A stretch of 64,000 bases of DNA, from contig CALZFC010000144.1 in NCBI GenBank assembly GCA_945643635.1, positions 186,001-250,000 of the forward strand. Direction: 5' to 3'. The position numbers were made by a program, and so were the translations under genes. Origin of the DNA: Allodiplogaster sudhausi. Lineage: Eukaryota > Nematoda > Chromadorea > Rhabditida > Diplogasteridae. This document shows positions 22,441 to 35,445 of the stretch, in pieces. Below the pieces are notes generated by a model. It saw nothing but the letters and a program-made list of their open reading frames with translations, had not been told where the DNA came from and ran no database searches. Position 1 is the stretch's first letter. Each line of letters begins with the position of its first letter.

Positions 22441-23545
22441 ATTCTTGTTGGAGTTCTCTTCTTCGTCTTCCTCCTCCTTTGCCACTTGACGGAAAACCCC
22501 ACTTTTATGGAGTGAAACTTATTTTTTTTTTAATTATTTTCAAATTAAATTACAGTTAATTGTTAAATAGAATCTTTTTTTTAATTGTTCGTGACTAAAC
22601 GGCAGGTATGATGAAATGGAGAGCTTTGGCGCCGTTTGCAAATACCTTATCTTGTGCATCATCGTGGTCTCGACCGTTCTCAACACCTTCATCATGCTTG
22701 CTAATTGCATGTGCTCTTCGATGAGCAAATATGTAAGCGTTATTAGAAATAGATAATTTTCTACAGTTCTTAATGAATATTCTAGCTACTTTTGTGTAGG
22801 GTTGCACCCCGTACAGAGTGAAACAAAGTTTCGCTGTATAGTCCTATCGGTAGGTGGGCTTCGCCATTCCTTCCAGTAATACGGATGCAAGTCCACAATA
22901 TTTGACATGTCACATGAATGCTTCATAATCATGATATTAGCAATTTATAGGAGATTGTTCACGATACAGTTGCGCTGGTCTTCTGCCTCGTGACACTGGC
23001 GCTCTTCGTATGGATACCGATGATACAAAAAGACAACGGGAGTCAACGGCAGCTCGCTTACTTTATCGGACTGATAAGTTTTTTTTAAACAATGTATATT
23101 GATCTTTACTTTAGATATTATATATCTAATTTTTTGTATAATTTATGTTCAAAAGTCGGAGGTCACCCTTATAAACTGTTATGTGAACATACATGTGCAC
23201 ATGCCCAGTTGTATAGTTAGAGGGACGGAAATTACTTTTTTTCGATCTTTCTGGCCATTGTAGAAACTCTTTGTGATTTTCTTAACGAATTATTTTCCAA
23301 AATAATGGATATTTTTGTTAATTCTTTTTTCATTGCAGGCATTCTTGCTTGTTGAAACATGCTGCTTCATTTGGAATACATGGGTGGGACTCTCGGGCTC
23401 GAAATACACGAAGAGTTCGGTCCCGGCCTCGCCGACTTCAGCTCCAGCTTCGCCGAATTCATCTCCAGCCTCTCCAGATTCGACGACTTCAATTCTGATA
23501 CAGATGAATTTAGCCCAAATCACGACGCTTTCGGCTCAATATTAG
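22441..23545 (+). pseudogene. array copy 9: membrane protein copy with damaged exon 1 and 3 donors
   Basis: Exon 2 (22606-22732), exon 3 (from 22951) and exon 4 (23339-23545) are open; the tail is short (about 45 residues after the fourth segment) and ends LSAQY. After exon 1 (22441 onward, ILVGVLFFVFLLLCH) the usual CACTG|GT donor reads CACTTGACGG, so no GT remains. The exon 3 donor TTT|GTCAGG reads TTTATCGG. A 110-bp insertion interrupts intron 2 at about 22797-22905. Likely decaying, unless alternative donors are used. Confidence 0.55.
22797..22905. other. copy-specific insertion of about 110 bp in intron 2 of copy 9
   Basis: Absent from intron 2 of all other copies; surrounding intron sequence resumes with TTTGACATGTCACATGAATG. 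Begins near TGTAGGGTTGCACCCCGTAC and contains GTGGGCTTCGCCATTCC. No long inverted repeat and no recognisable RNA gene. Identity unknown. Confidence 0.6.
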
Positions 23546-24284
23546 AGTATTATTTGATCGAATTTGTACACCTTTTCTGCTCATCTGTTCACATTTCGCT
23601 CTGTTTTATTGCCCCATTTGAAGAAGGTACTGCAGCATGTTAATTATGGCTAAGTAACGGATTGTTAACGCGTTTGGAACATGGAGAATGTGAAGTAAAG
23701 GTTGTTTTTTTTTCATTTGCAAGTCCTTTTTTGCCGTGCATCATACTTTCTGAATCTTGCCCAAAGCTGTGCTCATCTTTGCGTCGCTGGCATGGAAACC
23801 ATTAATCATACAAGACGCAATGAAATGTACGTCAAAAAAAAAGAATGATTTATCGATCAATAACACTTTGTGATATCCTATAATTTACGATAAAGGATGT
23901 CTTTCCGGTGCGCGCGCGAATGCGCCAACCACGGACGGTGTCGTTGACGCGCGCTTGAAGCCTGAAAAAAAAACAATTCCCGACGCCGTCGTCTGAACAG
24001 CAGTATCAGTGCACATGGATGCCCTCGTTCCTATCTTTCAAATGTTGACAATAAATGCGAGAAGGAAGACGCTTTCCAATCTGACTCACAATGAGCAACT
24101 TCTCTGGTTGCCTTTAGTCAATAAAATAAATTCTTCTAGAATGTACATTCTTCTTTTTCATATCGACATATTTTATTTTGATAGGCGCTGTCAACTCCAC
24201 TTTTACAGGCATATGCGTTATATGCGATTTTATAGGTAGATCACTCGAATGTCTTCAGCGAACAATTGCATCCGGATCATTCAG
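23546..24284. other. spacer between copies 9 and 10
   Basis: 3' flank of copy 9 and 5' flank of copy 10. Contains no MITE and no supported gene. Confidence 0.5.
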
Positions 24285-25076
24285 ATTTTCGTTGGAGTTC
24301 CTCTCTTCTTCATCCTCTTTGGCCATTGGTATCGGCCTAGTTCAATAGTGTGTTTTAAAGAAATTATGTGTTTTTTTTTAATTAGAGTTAAATGTGTTTT
24401 GGGCTAATTATAGTCACTGGAAAGTACGGTTTTAACTCTTGAAGGGAAGTTAATTTGTCTGGATATTTTCGTAATACTTTCAATAAATCGACAGGTATCG
24501 TGGAAAGGGCAGTCCTGGCGGCGTTCGCTGGTGCCTTCTCTTGAGTGCCATCTTCGGCGTGATAATTTTCAATGCCGTCATTCTCGTCCAAAATTGCTGG
24601 CACGCGACGAAAAACCCGTTTGTAAGAGCTTTAACAGAAATGCTTACCATTATTAGCAGTGTCCTCCGGCAATTCTCAAGTGAGCCAAGCGAAATGAAGT
24701 CATACTCTGGCTACTTTTGACACAAGTCACATGTCAAAAGTACATAGCTTGAATTGACAATTATAGAAAATATTTCTCGACGTCGTTGGGCTCGCCGTCT
24801 GCCTCGTGGCACTCGCCATCTTCGTGTCGATACTACTGATCACAGACAAACAAGACCGCATCGCACGGCTGCTCGCTTCCTTTGTCAGGCTCAGAGGTTT
24901 TTTTTTACTATTTAAGAGAGCCTGTCAGTATCCTTGGATTTATTTATATATTCGTTTATTTTATTTTTTCTTCGTTTCAGGCGTTCTTGCTTCTCGAAGC
25001 ATGCCTCTACATTTGGAATATCATGCTGCTACTGCTCGAGGAGACGGGTCAACATCGAAAAGCTCAACACCTTTGA
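24285..25076 (+). CDS. array copy 10: tail-less four-segment membrane protein
   Basis: Exons 24285-24328, 24495-24621, 24767-24883 and 24981-25076 all join in frame. Segments: IFVGVPLFFILFGHW; LLLSAIFGVIIFNAVILV; VVGLAVCLVALAIFVSILLI; AFLLLEACLYIWNIMLLLLE. The protein ends soon after the fourth segment (KAQHL, TGA) without the Ser/Thr/Pro tail. About 127 residues plus the missing first exon. The most divergent copy and the right-hand edge of the array; its simple structure may be ancestral, from which tails and then minisatellites arose. Function unknown. Confidence 0.65.
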
Positions 25077-25773
25077 GTTCATCTCAAAGCTCGTCTGGTA
25101 TCTGATCGAATGTGAAGCAACATTGTACAAATTTACATTGTAATATACGATATGGATTGATACATTTCAACGTATAAAAAGTTGTCACGATCCGAATACG
25201 AATCTGTCAAAAAAACGGTTTATTTCTATATGTCACCAATTATACATATGTGCGTCCTTTGTGAGTAAGATTGTGAGTAAAGTTAGTAATTTGTATTTTA
25301 TCGTTCGTGAGATATAGTAGTGGGTAATTCACCAGAACTGATCTCGGTATACACGGGTTCACTACTGCCCGCGGACAATTTTTCTCGCAGGCACAGAAAG
25401 CATGAATGGTATAGTTTGAATTGATATGTCCTAAACGTAAATGAATCAACATTTATCGATCAATCACATTCTGTGCTATCCTATAGTTTACGATGAAAGA
25501 CGTCTTGCCGGTGCGTGCGAATGCGCCGATCACGGCATGGTTGCCGCGCGCCTGAAAAACACGCCCGCGCACGTCGTCCGAACAGCAGAATCTGTGTGTG
25601 TGTGTGGGCGAATCTTTAATTTATCATCTTTAATTAGACTCTAATTAGATTATTATATTATTTGGCATTGTGATATTTATATCTTTTTATATATGCATAC
25701 TTCTGTTCCATTTGTAAGCGTTTACATGGGGGGCCAGTAATAAAATTTGCAAAATAAATTCAATAAAACCAAC
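25077..25773. other. junction of array and astacin gene
   Basis: About 700 bp with a relic of the array spacer (about 25390-25615, including GCCGCGCGCCTGAAAAACAC and an array-like CGTCGTCCGAACAGCAGAAT), then AT-rich DNA. The last CUB exon(s) of the astacin gene, expected here on the - strand, were not found. Confidence 0.5.
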
Positions 25774-27344
25774 CGAAAGCCGGTGTACTCGAAAGAGCCC
25801 AGCTTGACTTCGATGTTGTTGTACGCGCACGACGGAATGCAGACGCTGTCGATCTCGACGATGCGAAGGAGGACGCTAAAGCCGACGGGCGCCTGGAGCA
25901 TACGTTTTTTTTTTTTTTAATTAATTAACAAATTAATTTATTCATAAATTAATATTATTCTCTTTAGATTAGAAGACGAAATGCAAAATAATTAACGATA
26001 AAATTTCTTTATTGAAAAAATAAATAAAAACTAATTGTAAGTAGAAAGAAGACGAACAACAAGAACAACCACCTTGATATGCCACCAGCACATCTCGGGA
26101 TAGAAGAGAAAGTCACTGGAGTCTACAATGTGTGACTGGACGACGCCGTGGAGATCGCGCCAGAGATGACCAGCCTGGGAAAATTGAAGAAAAAATTAGT
26201 TATATAATTTTATTTATGATATAAACAATGATAAAAATAATAATAATTATTATTTTTAATACTACTATTATTATTATGAACAATAATAATACTAATATGC
26301 CGATTTTCAGCGAATGATCAATGTTCATATAAATATCAATAGCCTTTTATGGCTGTTTCTATACTTGCACGACTCCGCCGCATTCGGGATTCGCTGGCGT
26401 GCCCGTGTCGACACGCGAACAGAAGCGACCGGTGAAGCCGTCGGCGCACAGGCAACGTCCGCAGAGTCTCGGGTGCGGAACGCCGCCGAAGAGGCACGTC
26501 GGACTCGGGCGAGAACAGCCGGCTAGGTTGCATTTTTTATATTGATTTTTTTTTAACAAAATTAACAAACTTTTGTCGTACGATATAGATAAGGACGGAA
26601 ATCTTTAGGATTAATTTCACTCTTTTTCTTCTCAATTAGAAACCTTTGCAACCGTAGTGCCGATTCAGCTGAAGAATGTCGATAAAGGTCGGCTTCATGC
26701 GCTGACCCATAGTTCTGTACAAATAATACATATTATTCCAGGTAATATTTTAAAACGAATTATATGTTAAAAATGAGAGCAGAAAATTAAGACGACCAAC
26801 CTCGTATGGCGTGCGTCCCTCGGAACGATCGACAATTTACGGTCGTCTATCGCTGCCATGGCTAATGGTAAAAACGAAATAATCACAGCACAAAAATGAG
26901 CGTCAATTTCGAAAGGCAAAGAGAAAAGGAGAGGAAATAATCTTTTCTTTTTTTGTCAAACATCTCCTCGACATGTGGGTGTTCGCGATGAATAATGCTC
27001 GTATAGGAATTTCTAATAAGAAGCATTATGAATAACAACAACAAAAACAAAAAGAAATCTCTCCCTTTAGCTCTTCCGCCCAAGAGTCTACCAACTTGCA
27101 GAGTAATGCATCACGCTGCCGTACTCGTAGCGCGTGCCGTACAGCTCGCTTACGTCCTTGCCAAGCTGTGTGTGCAGGAAGATGAAGTATAGTTAGTATT
27201 TTTATAGTTTACACGTCTATTCCATAATCAGTAGTTACTAGGCGCGGAGTGTAAAAAAAAATCCAAAAGTATTTAAAGGATCGAAAAACTCATTCAATCA
27301 TTCATTCATGAATTCGCGCGCCATCTTACCTGAGAGTAAGAGAG

Positions 27345-27429
<85 letters not shown>

Positions 27430-29250
27430 TTACAGAGCGACGCGACACGACTACAGTGGTGTCAGGACACAATTCTAGTTGGTGGCTACTTTTCTTTTTT
27501 GTTGTTGTTAGAAGTTAAAAAAAAAAAGCCAAAACTTTATCAAATTGCGTGATGGATGACGCGCGAATGTTGGCCGTGTTGACGGTGACGTAATCGTCGC
27601 GGTCGGGTCGCGCCTGCTCGTGCAGCATGCCGAGTGCGTGCGCCACTTCGTGCGCGATAACGCCAAACTGTTTTTGGTTTATATAAGGTTTTTTTAAATG
27701 GTTTTTTATATTGTTTTTTTTCTGCAATGTATGCTTTTTTCGGGCCGAGTCACAGAGAGTTAGTTAGTTATTGGTCGAACGTCAACTTTGTAGAGGGGTA
27801 ACTTCCAATTCCATTAGAATGAAAAGCACAATAACAACAGTCAATATATCAATTTTTTTTCTTCTTCTTCTTCTAACTAAAAGACTAATTCATTTCCATC
27901 TCTCACATGTTTGTCGCAATTGAAGCCAATCGAGATGACTTGACGACTCGACTTGTACTGCCGGCCGATGAAGCTGAAGCAGCCGCTTCCCTGAGAAGAA
28001 GATGAGAGCTGAACGAGCACGACCGTTCACGACAAAGTAACTTGAACAAAGTAGAGGACTGGCGTGCGCGCGACGCCACGCTGAAACTGAAGGCAGGTGT
28101 GCCTCGCGAAGAAGTCGAGAACGCTCTCGACCTTCCACGTCAATTCGTAGTCGTTTCCTTATAGTTGTACGCCTTATATTTGTGCATTTATTTTTTGTAT
28201 TGAAAGTATTTTGTTTTTTAGAGATAGATAGTTTTTAATATTCCATAAAATGTAGCAACCGATGAAATCGTCCAATTCGTAGAAAATTGGAGAAGTTGTC
28301 GGCCATTTTTGAAGCTGCTCTCGCATGAGCGAACGACGAGTCCTTCTTCGCCTGGTCGCCGGAGTGTGACGTGACCGAAGTCTCCTTAAAGGAGGTCCGA
28401 GGCGAATAAATAGTGTCTTGTTTTTTTGCTTTATTTGGTCAGGTTGTGCTAGAAACTTCAATTGCAAGTGTCCCGAAGTCACAAAAACCTCCATGCCCTG
28501 AGGAAATTAACACTGTTTTTTTGCGCCAAAAACTCACTGTGGAATTTTTTTCTTGAAGTTTCCTTAAAGTTAGAAGTTAGCGTCTCTCTAAATCACATGC
28601 TCCCTCGCCCTGTGTTCGTCGAACAGAGCGTGAACTCAAAACAAAGTTTTCAACATTCTTTTTGATCGTTATTGCTTCAAGTGCTTGTAAAAACATAGAT
28701 TCTTTCCTTTTGTATAATTATTAAAAATTGCCGAAACATCTCGTGCCTTTGATGGCTGTCACTGAGCTCGTCACGTTTCCTCTGCAGCTGAATCTGGCTC
28801 GTGTCGTCGTCGTCGCTGATTGCAATGTCGCCCTTAAAAGGAAGGACGAGACAACGTTTTTTTAGACTTTTCATTTTTTTTCCCACTTTTCATTGAGACA
28901 CAGATCATATCATATAATATGGCAAACTTGGCTACTCGAGAGCGAAAAAGAAAGAAGAAGAAGAAGAACCTGATATAGCAAGCCGACAAGTTGCCGATTT
29001 TGTTCAAGCACTTCTGGAAGGAGTTCCTTAATCAAATGCAAGCGATTGCAATTCAGTCCACAAATCTAATATTCTTATGCGCTCTAAAAAAATTTTGTTT
29101 AATATTTAAAAAAATAATAATGTAATTAAAAAAATATTTATAATAAAAAAAACCTACAGCTTTCACATCAAACGCTTGACGAATTTTCAAGTTGATGGCG
29201 AACGTCGCAAGCATCAAGCAGCTCTTTCTAGTTAGCATGCTTATGTACAT
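25774..29250 (-). CDS. astacin-family zinc metalloprotease with EGF and CUB domains (3' end unresolved)
   Basis: Secreted M12A protease. Read 5' to 3' on the - strand: start exon 29250-29158 with a hydrophobic leader; propeptide pieces near 29050-28975 (LIKELLPEVLEQNRQLVG) and 28831-28731 (GDIAIS, as in astacin propeptides); 28155-28042 (TCLQF); 27990-27907 (GCFSFIGR); 27667-27536 with the zinc motif HEVAHALGMLHEQARPDRD; 27165-27096 with the Met-turn YGSVMHYS; 26861-26801; 26714-26644 (ILQLNRHYGC); an EGF-like exon 26522-26365; CUB exons 26174-26073 (CWWHI) and 25892-25774 (CAYNNIEVKLG). Phases agree from 27990 to 25774 at the junctions checked. About 35 residues of the CUB domain are missing at the 3' side, next to the membrane-protein array. 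Propeptide exon edges are approximate. Confidence 0.85.
27342..27428. repeat. (TG)n microsatellite
   Basis: About 43 uninterrupted TG dinucleotides in an intron of the astacin gene, the only long TG run in the window. Confidence 0.98.
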
Positions 29251-30238
29251 ACATAATCTTTGCAGAGCTGTCCTTGAATTGGATTAGCTAGATCCTGCTC
29301 TCGTTCCAATCATGATTGCATTTCTTCTTTTTCCTCGTTCCCTGCTCGAATTGAGCTTTGCTCACCTCAATCCTCTTCTTTTTGCTTTATTCATCCTCCA
29401 CCTCCCGAATGCCTTATAAATCATGCCAATTTCGCTCGTCGCTTCCAATCTTTCAGAGCCATAAGAATGGCAATCTCGCGGATAATTGTATTTTGGTCAT
29501 CTAGAAAGAAAAAAAAAAAGAAAAAAAAGTTTATCACGAACTCGGGGCAATATTGTGCAAAGATCACGATACGGACAAATATGACAACAAAAAAGATCTT
29601 AATCTGACAAATTCTCAACAGGGTCTTAAAACGGGATGACTGAGCGAATTGTGAAGGGTACGGTACTGCATCAAGCAACAACTATGCTTATCACAAACGA
29701 TTAACGATAAAAACAATATTCGTAACTTATTGTCTATGCTACTCAAGATGCATAACATTATAATGAAATCTATAGCAACAACATATTCAACATGTCAAAT
29801 CGGCAAAAAAAACCACGCTTAAGACTTGTTATTATCATCAACGAGAAGTGAGATAATAGAATAATAAGACCTGAAGTTGTAAGAGCGGGATGCGCGTGAG
29901 AACTTGTAGCTATTTAAACATGTATTTTCTCAACATTTTTTTTCTATTTTTCATACCGTAAAAATAGTTCAAGGAACTGCGATAACAAAAAAAAAACTTT
30001 CCACGATGAAACAGGCAAAAACAAATGACCACTTCTTAAGGCAAGTATAACAAGAGAATAAAATATCTTAACAAGAGATTAAAGTATCCTTAAATTTTTT
30101 GAACCAAGGTTTGTCTATAGCACTTAGTTGCACCAGTGTGCTTAGAACTAGAGTACTTATTATTAGAGTACTTGGTACCAGATTACTAAGTACTAGCGTA
30201 CTTATTATGTACTTAGTACTAAAGTACTTAGCACTAAA
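29251..30238. other. intergenic between astacin 5' end and pasha 3' end
   Basis: About 1 kb of AT-rich DNA. No exon supported. Must contain the astacin promoter and the pasha 3' end. Its right end is a palindromic tandem repeat. Confidence 0.5.
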
Positions 30239-30252
30239 TTACTTAGTACTAA
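30119..30252. repeat. short palindromic tandem repeat (TACTTAGTACTA-like)
   Basis: About ten imperfect copies of a 10-13-bp motif built on GTACTTAGTACTA/AAGTAC, itself self-complementary, running up to and through the pasha stop codon (30239-30241). It could fold in the pasha 3' end RNA. Confidence 0.8.
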
Positions 30253-33200
30253 TTTCAAAGGGAGGGGGCGGGGGCGGGGGCGGAGGCGGAGGAGGAGGCG
30301 GCTGGGCGTCCATGATTGGCGGCATCTCCGGTGGCGGCGGAGGAGGTGACGTCACTGTCACCGGTGACGTCATGTCAGTGGAGCCTTCGACGGAAACCGG
30401 CGGCCGAGTGTAGAGCAGGCCGGGCGGCCTCAGCGCATCGTCAGCGCGTCTCTTTGCCACCTTAAAGGAGCCATAAAAAAACTCACATTTGAATTCGCGC
30501 CGTTTTCTAACAATAAGCGGAAGTTATTGGAAGAGAGCAAAAGGAAACAGGAAGACATATTATATTATGAAAGGCGAAAAAGTATCAAATTTTTATGTAG
30601 TAGGAATGGAGAGAAATCTAAAAAAAAGAAGAAAGAAGAACCAAACATTGATCAAACCATCTTGTTTTCTTGCTCTTCTTGAAAATTTAAAGAAATAGGT
30701 AAGTGGGTATTTTATTGATAGTAATCATAGCGGTTTGCATAATGTGATGAATTCCATTCATTAAAAAATTGAAAAAAAAACATGGAAAATGTGCTTCATT
30801 TCTTTTCTTAAGATATGCTCCAAACCTTGGCCATTTCCATGCGCAGCTTGGCGAGCACGGCCATGTTCGGCACGTACTGCTCCTTGGCCTTGCCGTCCGC
30901 CGTCTTCTTGATGGTCGGGTCGTTCTGAAGCCGTACGACCTCGTCTCGGGCGCGGCGTGCCTCCTTCAAATAAAAAAAAAGATGTAATTTAAAACAAAAA
31001 TAAATAAATACAAAGAAAAAAAGATATGCATAAAGATTAAAAAAAAGCAGTTGTTAGTAAATTCACGCGTATATGACGGTGCACACTAAAGGAATCCTAA
31101 TTTTTGTCCCGTTTTGTGAGATTTTTTAAAGTCTCTCAAAAAATGCACATGTACAGACACTTTTTTCTTTAATCAACGGGTCAAAATGCAAAAAAAAAAT
31201 TAGGATTTTTTTGCGTGGCCAATATACATATATTTAATTGCAAGTTAAAACTACTAAATAAATACCCTTGACACATTTTCACATGTTGCTTACCTTTTGC
31301 TGGCACACATTGCCCTAGGATTTGTATAATTTCACATGCAATGATAATTTCATATGCAATCATCACCTTCTGCTCAGCGTTCGCCTCTGCGCCGTAGAGC
31401 CTGAGCAGGCCGCCCCACTTGGTGATGCATGGATGGAGAGAAGCGAGAACGGCTTGAGCAGCGCGCTGCTTCCCGTCCTTCATGTTCTTGCACTCGGCGG
31501 TGGCCGTGTGTTCGCCCACCTTAATTTTTTTATTACTTTTTTTTGTATCCAGATTCACTCGTAATTAGGATTATCTTCATAAGTAAAGACATAAAAAACA
31601 ATACGCAATTAATTGCCCATGTTGGACTTGTTCGTTGATCACTAATATTGTTCATTCTTAAGTCATATACACCGTAGATGCATTATATGTTGCATAATAA
31701 TCTTGTAATCATTGAAATATGCGCCCGTCTCATACTCTCCCAACGCGAACCACATGACTAATAATATAAATTAATTTAGCCAATATGGGGTGAGAAATTA
31801 CACGTTATTGTTAGAATCAAAGAAAGGGCCTACTATATACTTCCAGCCTTATAAAATCAAAAGAGATTCTACTATATACTTCCATTGTCTTAGAATCAAA
31901 AAGAACGGGCCAACTATATACCTCCCAGTGTTTCAGAATCAAAACAGGGCCTACTATATACCTCTAGAGTCTTTGAACAAAAAGAGGGCCTACTATATAT
32001 CTCCGGTTTCTAAGAATCAAAAGAGGGCCTACTATATACCTCTAGTGTCTTACCAGGGAATGGTCTGAAACCCTGCACTCGAAAAAATACAATTTATAGC
32101 TCAAATGAAAGCCCTTGAAATTTGGTGTGACGGAGTATAAAAATTAGCTGCTGCTATGCATAACACAATTTTTTATAGCATTTTCAAAATTGGATTTTTT
32201 GAACATAAATTTTCACCATCAGAGAGAAGTCTACATAGAAATCGTGCAAGAAGACCAAGAAAGTGGCCTTAAGGCGAAGTGGATAAGGCGTCTGACTGAA
32301 AGTTTTTTGTCGTGAGTTCGACTTCTCTTCGACTCATCGTTTTTGCTATTTTTTTATGTTTTCTTTTTTTATTCTATCTTTATTTCACAAAATGGAATAC
32401 AATCTACAAAACAGCATCATTATTAGCAAATGTGAACAATTGTGTCACAGAAATGGTTCAAGCACATCGGAGATGGAGAAGATGGATAAACGACACAGGA
32501 GTGTGAGGAAACAGTGAAGGTGGGAGATCATGGAATGACTCCCTGATGATCAAGCTCCATTTCTGTGCAACCAAATATAAGCAAAAACCATGAGTCGAAG
32601 AGAAGTCGAACTCACGACAAAAAACTTTCAGTCAGACGCCTTATCCACTGCGCCGTAAGACCACATTTTTGATCTTCTGCACGATTTCTATGTAGACTTC
32701 TCTCTGATGGTGAAAATTTATGTTCAGAAAATCCAATTTTGAAAATTCTATAAAAAATTGTGTTATGCATGGCAGCAGCTAATTTTTATACTCCGTCACA
32801 CCAAATTTCAAGGGCTTTCATTTGAGCTATAAATTGTATTTTTTCGAGTGCAGGGTTTCTGACCATTTCCTGGTTAGAACGAAAAGAGGGCTATAAAGGT
32901 ACCTCCAGTGTCAGCTTGTACTTCTGATGCGCGAGCCGTTCGCTGCTCCACTTTGGCGCAATGTCGCCCCATGCCGCGTTGCGCTTCAGCCAATCCTGGA
33001 AACATTTTATTTACTTGTTATTAATTTATTACATAAAAAGGATATAAGGAAAACATTACTACTCCAGTCTTATTCATTCAGCCTGTAAAATAAACTGCTT
33101 CTAAAGAGATAATCACAATATCATGAAAATAAAAATAACATTATTAATAATAAGAAAAACATTACTACTTCAGTCTTATTTACTCACTACTCCAGTCTTA

Positions 33201-35292
33201 TTTATTAAAATCTCTAAAATAAACTGTTTCTAAAAAGAAATAATTACTGCTAAATTAATTACAATTAAAATAATATTTAAAAAAATACCTGTAGAATAGC
33301 GAGTGGAGGCGGCTGGCCCGCCTTGATGCTCGTCTCATAGACGAGTGGACTGGTGAGATCGAGTAGATCAAAGAGGTCGTACGCTGAGTCAGACTTGCTA
33401 CTCTCAGCATTGCCTCGAACGATACCCTCTTCGTCTACTTTTATGCCAGGTATCAACACCTGTAATTAATTTCAACAGAGTTACAAACATTAATTTATAA
33501 TAACAGAGTTATAAGCTATTTAAAGGCGTCACAAATAATTATATCGACCGTATATTTGATATTGTGACACTTCCACAGCTAATAGAGAATAAAAAAAAAG
33601 GGGGGGGAGGTCCGAACCGGACTACCCACGCAATTTTTGAGGCCCAAAAATTCAAAAAAAATTTCTTACCCATCCAATTTTTTATGAAAAAAAAAACATT
33701 TTTGTCTAACCCACCAATTTTTGCGGGACCCTCGGACCACCCATTTTTTCCTGACAATGAGAGCAAACAGAAGCAAAGGCTGCTGCATTCTAGTAGTAAT
33801 CTCTGTGGCATGCCCCATGGAATGCAGTTGTTATTGTAGTATAGTGCTATAAGAATTAAAATTAAAGTAATTAATTAATTAATTAATTAATTATATAAAC
33901 GACATCGAGAATACCTCTAATGCACTCTTGGCAGCGCCAAGTTTGGCCGTCTTTTTATTTAAGCCTGCTCCTCTGCCGATGACAACGCCGGTGTCTGAAT
34001 ATGCAAGGACATATATTATAATATCGTCAATGAAAGCATGTGCAATAGAATGAGTGTTAGGGAGCCAAATATGGCCTCTTTTGGCTGGTTATACATGAAT
34101 CTTATTTATGATCAATTAGACAAGGAGATGCGTTCTCATTTGCACAGTACTTGTGAGAGGGATAACAGTAATAAAAAAAAAGGAAGAGAGAATTAGATAG
34201 GAATACCGCATTTTGAATACGGAAAGGAAATTAAAGAAAAAAAAACTTTTTTCTATCGCTAATTTTACCTCTATTTTAGTGCCTTTAACTAAAGTATAAA
34301 GAGGAGGAAGAAGTCGAAAAGTCAAAGGTAAAAAAAAAGTTGACCAGTGGCTCCTCCTGAAGTCAGATGTTCAATGATCAATGATCAAAAGTCAGAGTTC
34401 AAAGATCAAAAAGTTGACCAGTGGCTCCTCCTGAAGTCAGATGAGCCAGTCGTTGCTTGTCCGCCATCGGACTCTTGTCAGAGAGACGAAGGCGAACAAC
34501 GCTGGCGAACGGTTTCACCGAGCTCCTTTAATGTAAACATGGATTAGCTAAAGATTATACGATTCTTTCTACAAAAAAAAATAACACGAGCTTCTTTAAT
34601 GTAAACATGGATTAGCTAAAGATTACATGATTCTTTCTACAACAAAAAAAGAAGATAACACTCTCATTTGTTTCCTATGATTTAATATCTATCCACCAAT
34701 CGTATGCTATCGTTCTTATATGTACTTCAAAAAAAAACATGGTTCCATAACATCAGACAAAGTAACCAGTTAAACAATTTGAATAAAATTCAAATTTGTT
34801 TGAAAATCACATAACATTTCCGATAACATTTGACACGACAACTTTTGTTGTTTAATCATGATAGGGACAGGGTCTTTCAGCTGATTATATTTCTTCGTCT
34901 TTCTTCTTCTTTTCTTGTTGTCTAGAGATCGACAAAAGACAAAAAAGTTAACAAGATAACCTCTGCTCGATCAACTCGTAGTCAATAAACAACAACAAGT
35001 AAACAACCTCTGCTCAATAAACTCGTAGTCAATAAACAATAACAAATAAATAAACAACCTCTGCTCGATGAACTCGTAGTCCAGCTGGCCTCGTATGACC
35101 TTCTGGACGTACTCGTGCAGAATTGTCACGGATGTCTTGCCGACCGGGTTCATGACGAAGGCGCGGCCACGCCGCCGCTCGGTCGTGTCCAGGCCGGGCA
35201 CCGTGATCAGGGTTGCCTGCATTGAGAGAGAGAGAGAGAACGGGAGAGAAATAAAGAGAAAGAGACAGAGAGAGAGGAGAGGGAGGGGAGGG

Positions 35293-35332
<40 letters not shown>

Positions 35333-35413
35333 GAGAGAGAGAGAGACAGAAAGAGAGAGAAAGGAGAAAGAGAGAAGAGAGAGAGATAGAAATGGAGAGA
35401 CAGCGTGAGTGAG

Positions 35414-35445
<32 letters not shown>

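Larger units (their letters stand above)
32053..32873. mobile_element. 821-bp foldback element with tRNA-Arg-like arms, in a pasha intron
   Basis: Two inverted arms of about 290 bp, 32053-32342 and 32583-32873, are highly similar; each begins CCAGG(G/A)AATGGTC at the outer end and ends with the tRNA-like block CGAAGAGAAGTCGAACTCAC. The 240-bp centre has no recognised coding sequence. It is flanked by TTA on both sides (32050-32052, 32874-32876), like the 3-bp TWA target duplication of PIF/Harbinger elements, and interrupts a minisatellite. Transcribed in the pasha pre-mRNA, it could form a long hairpin. Superfamily is an inference from the TTA alone. Confidence 0.85.

Noticed and set aside
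26314..26526. + strand 70-codon frame over the EGF exon
   Set aside because: Antisense to the cysteine-patterned EGF-like exon of the astacin gene.
32263..32662. Functional tRNA-Arg genes
   Set aside because: Degraded anticodon loop (T run) and unpaired acceptor stems in both copies, embedded in a transposable element.
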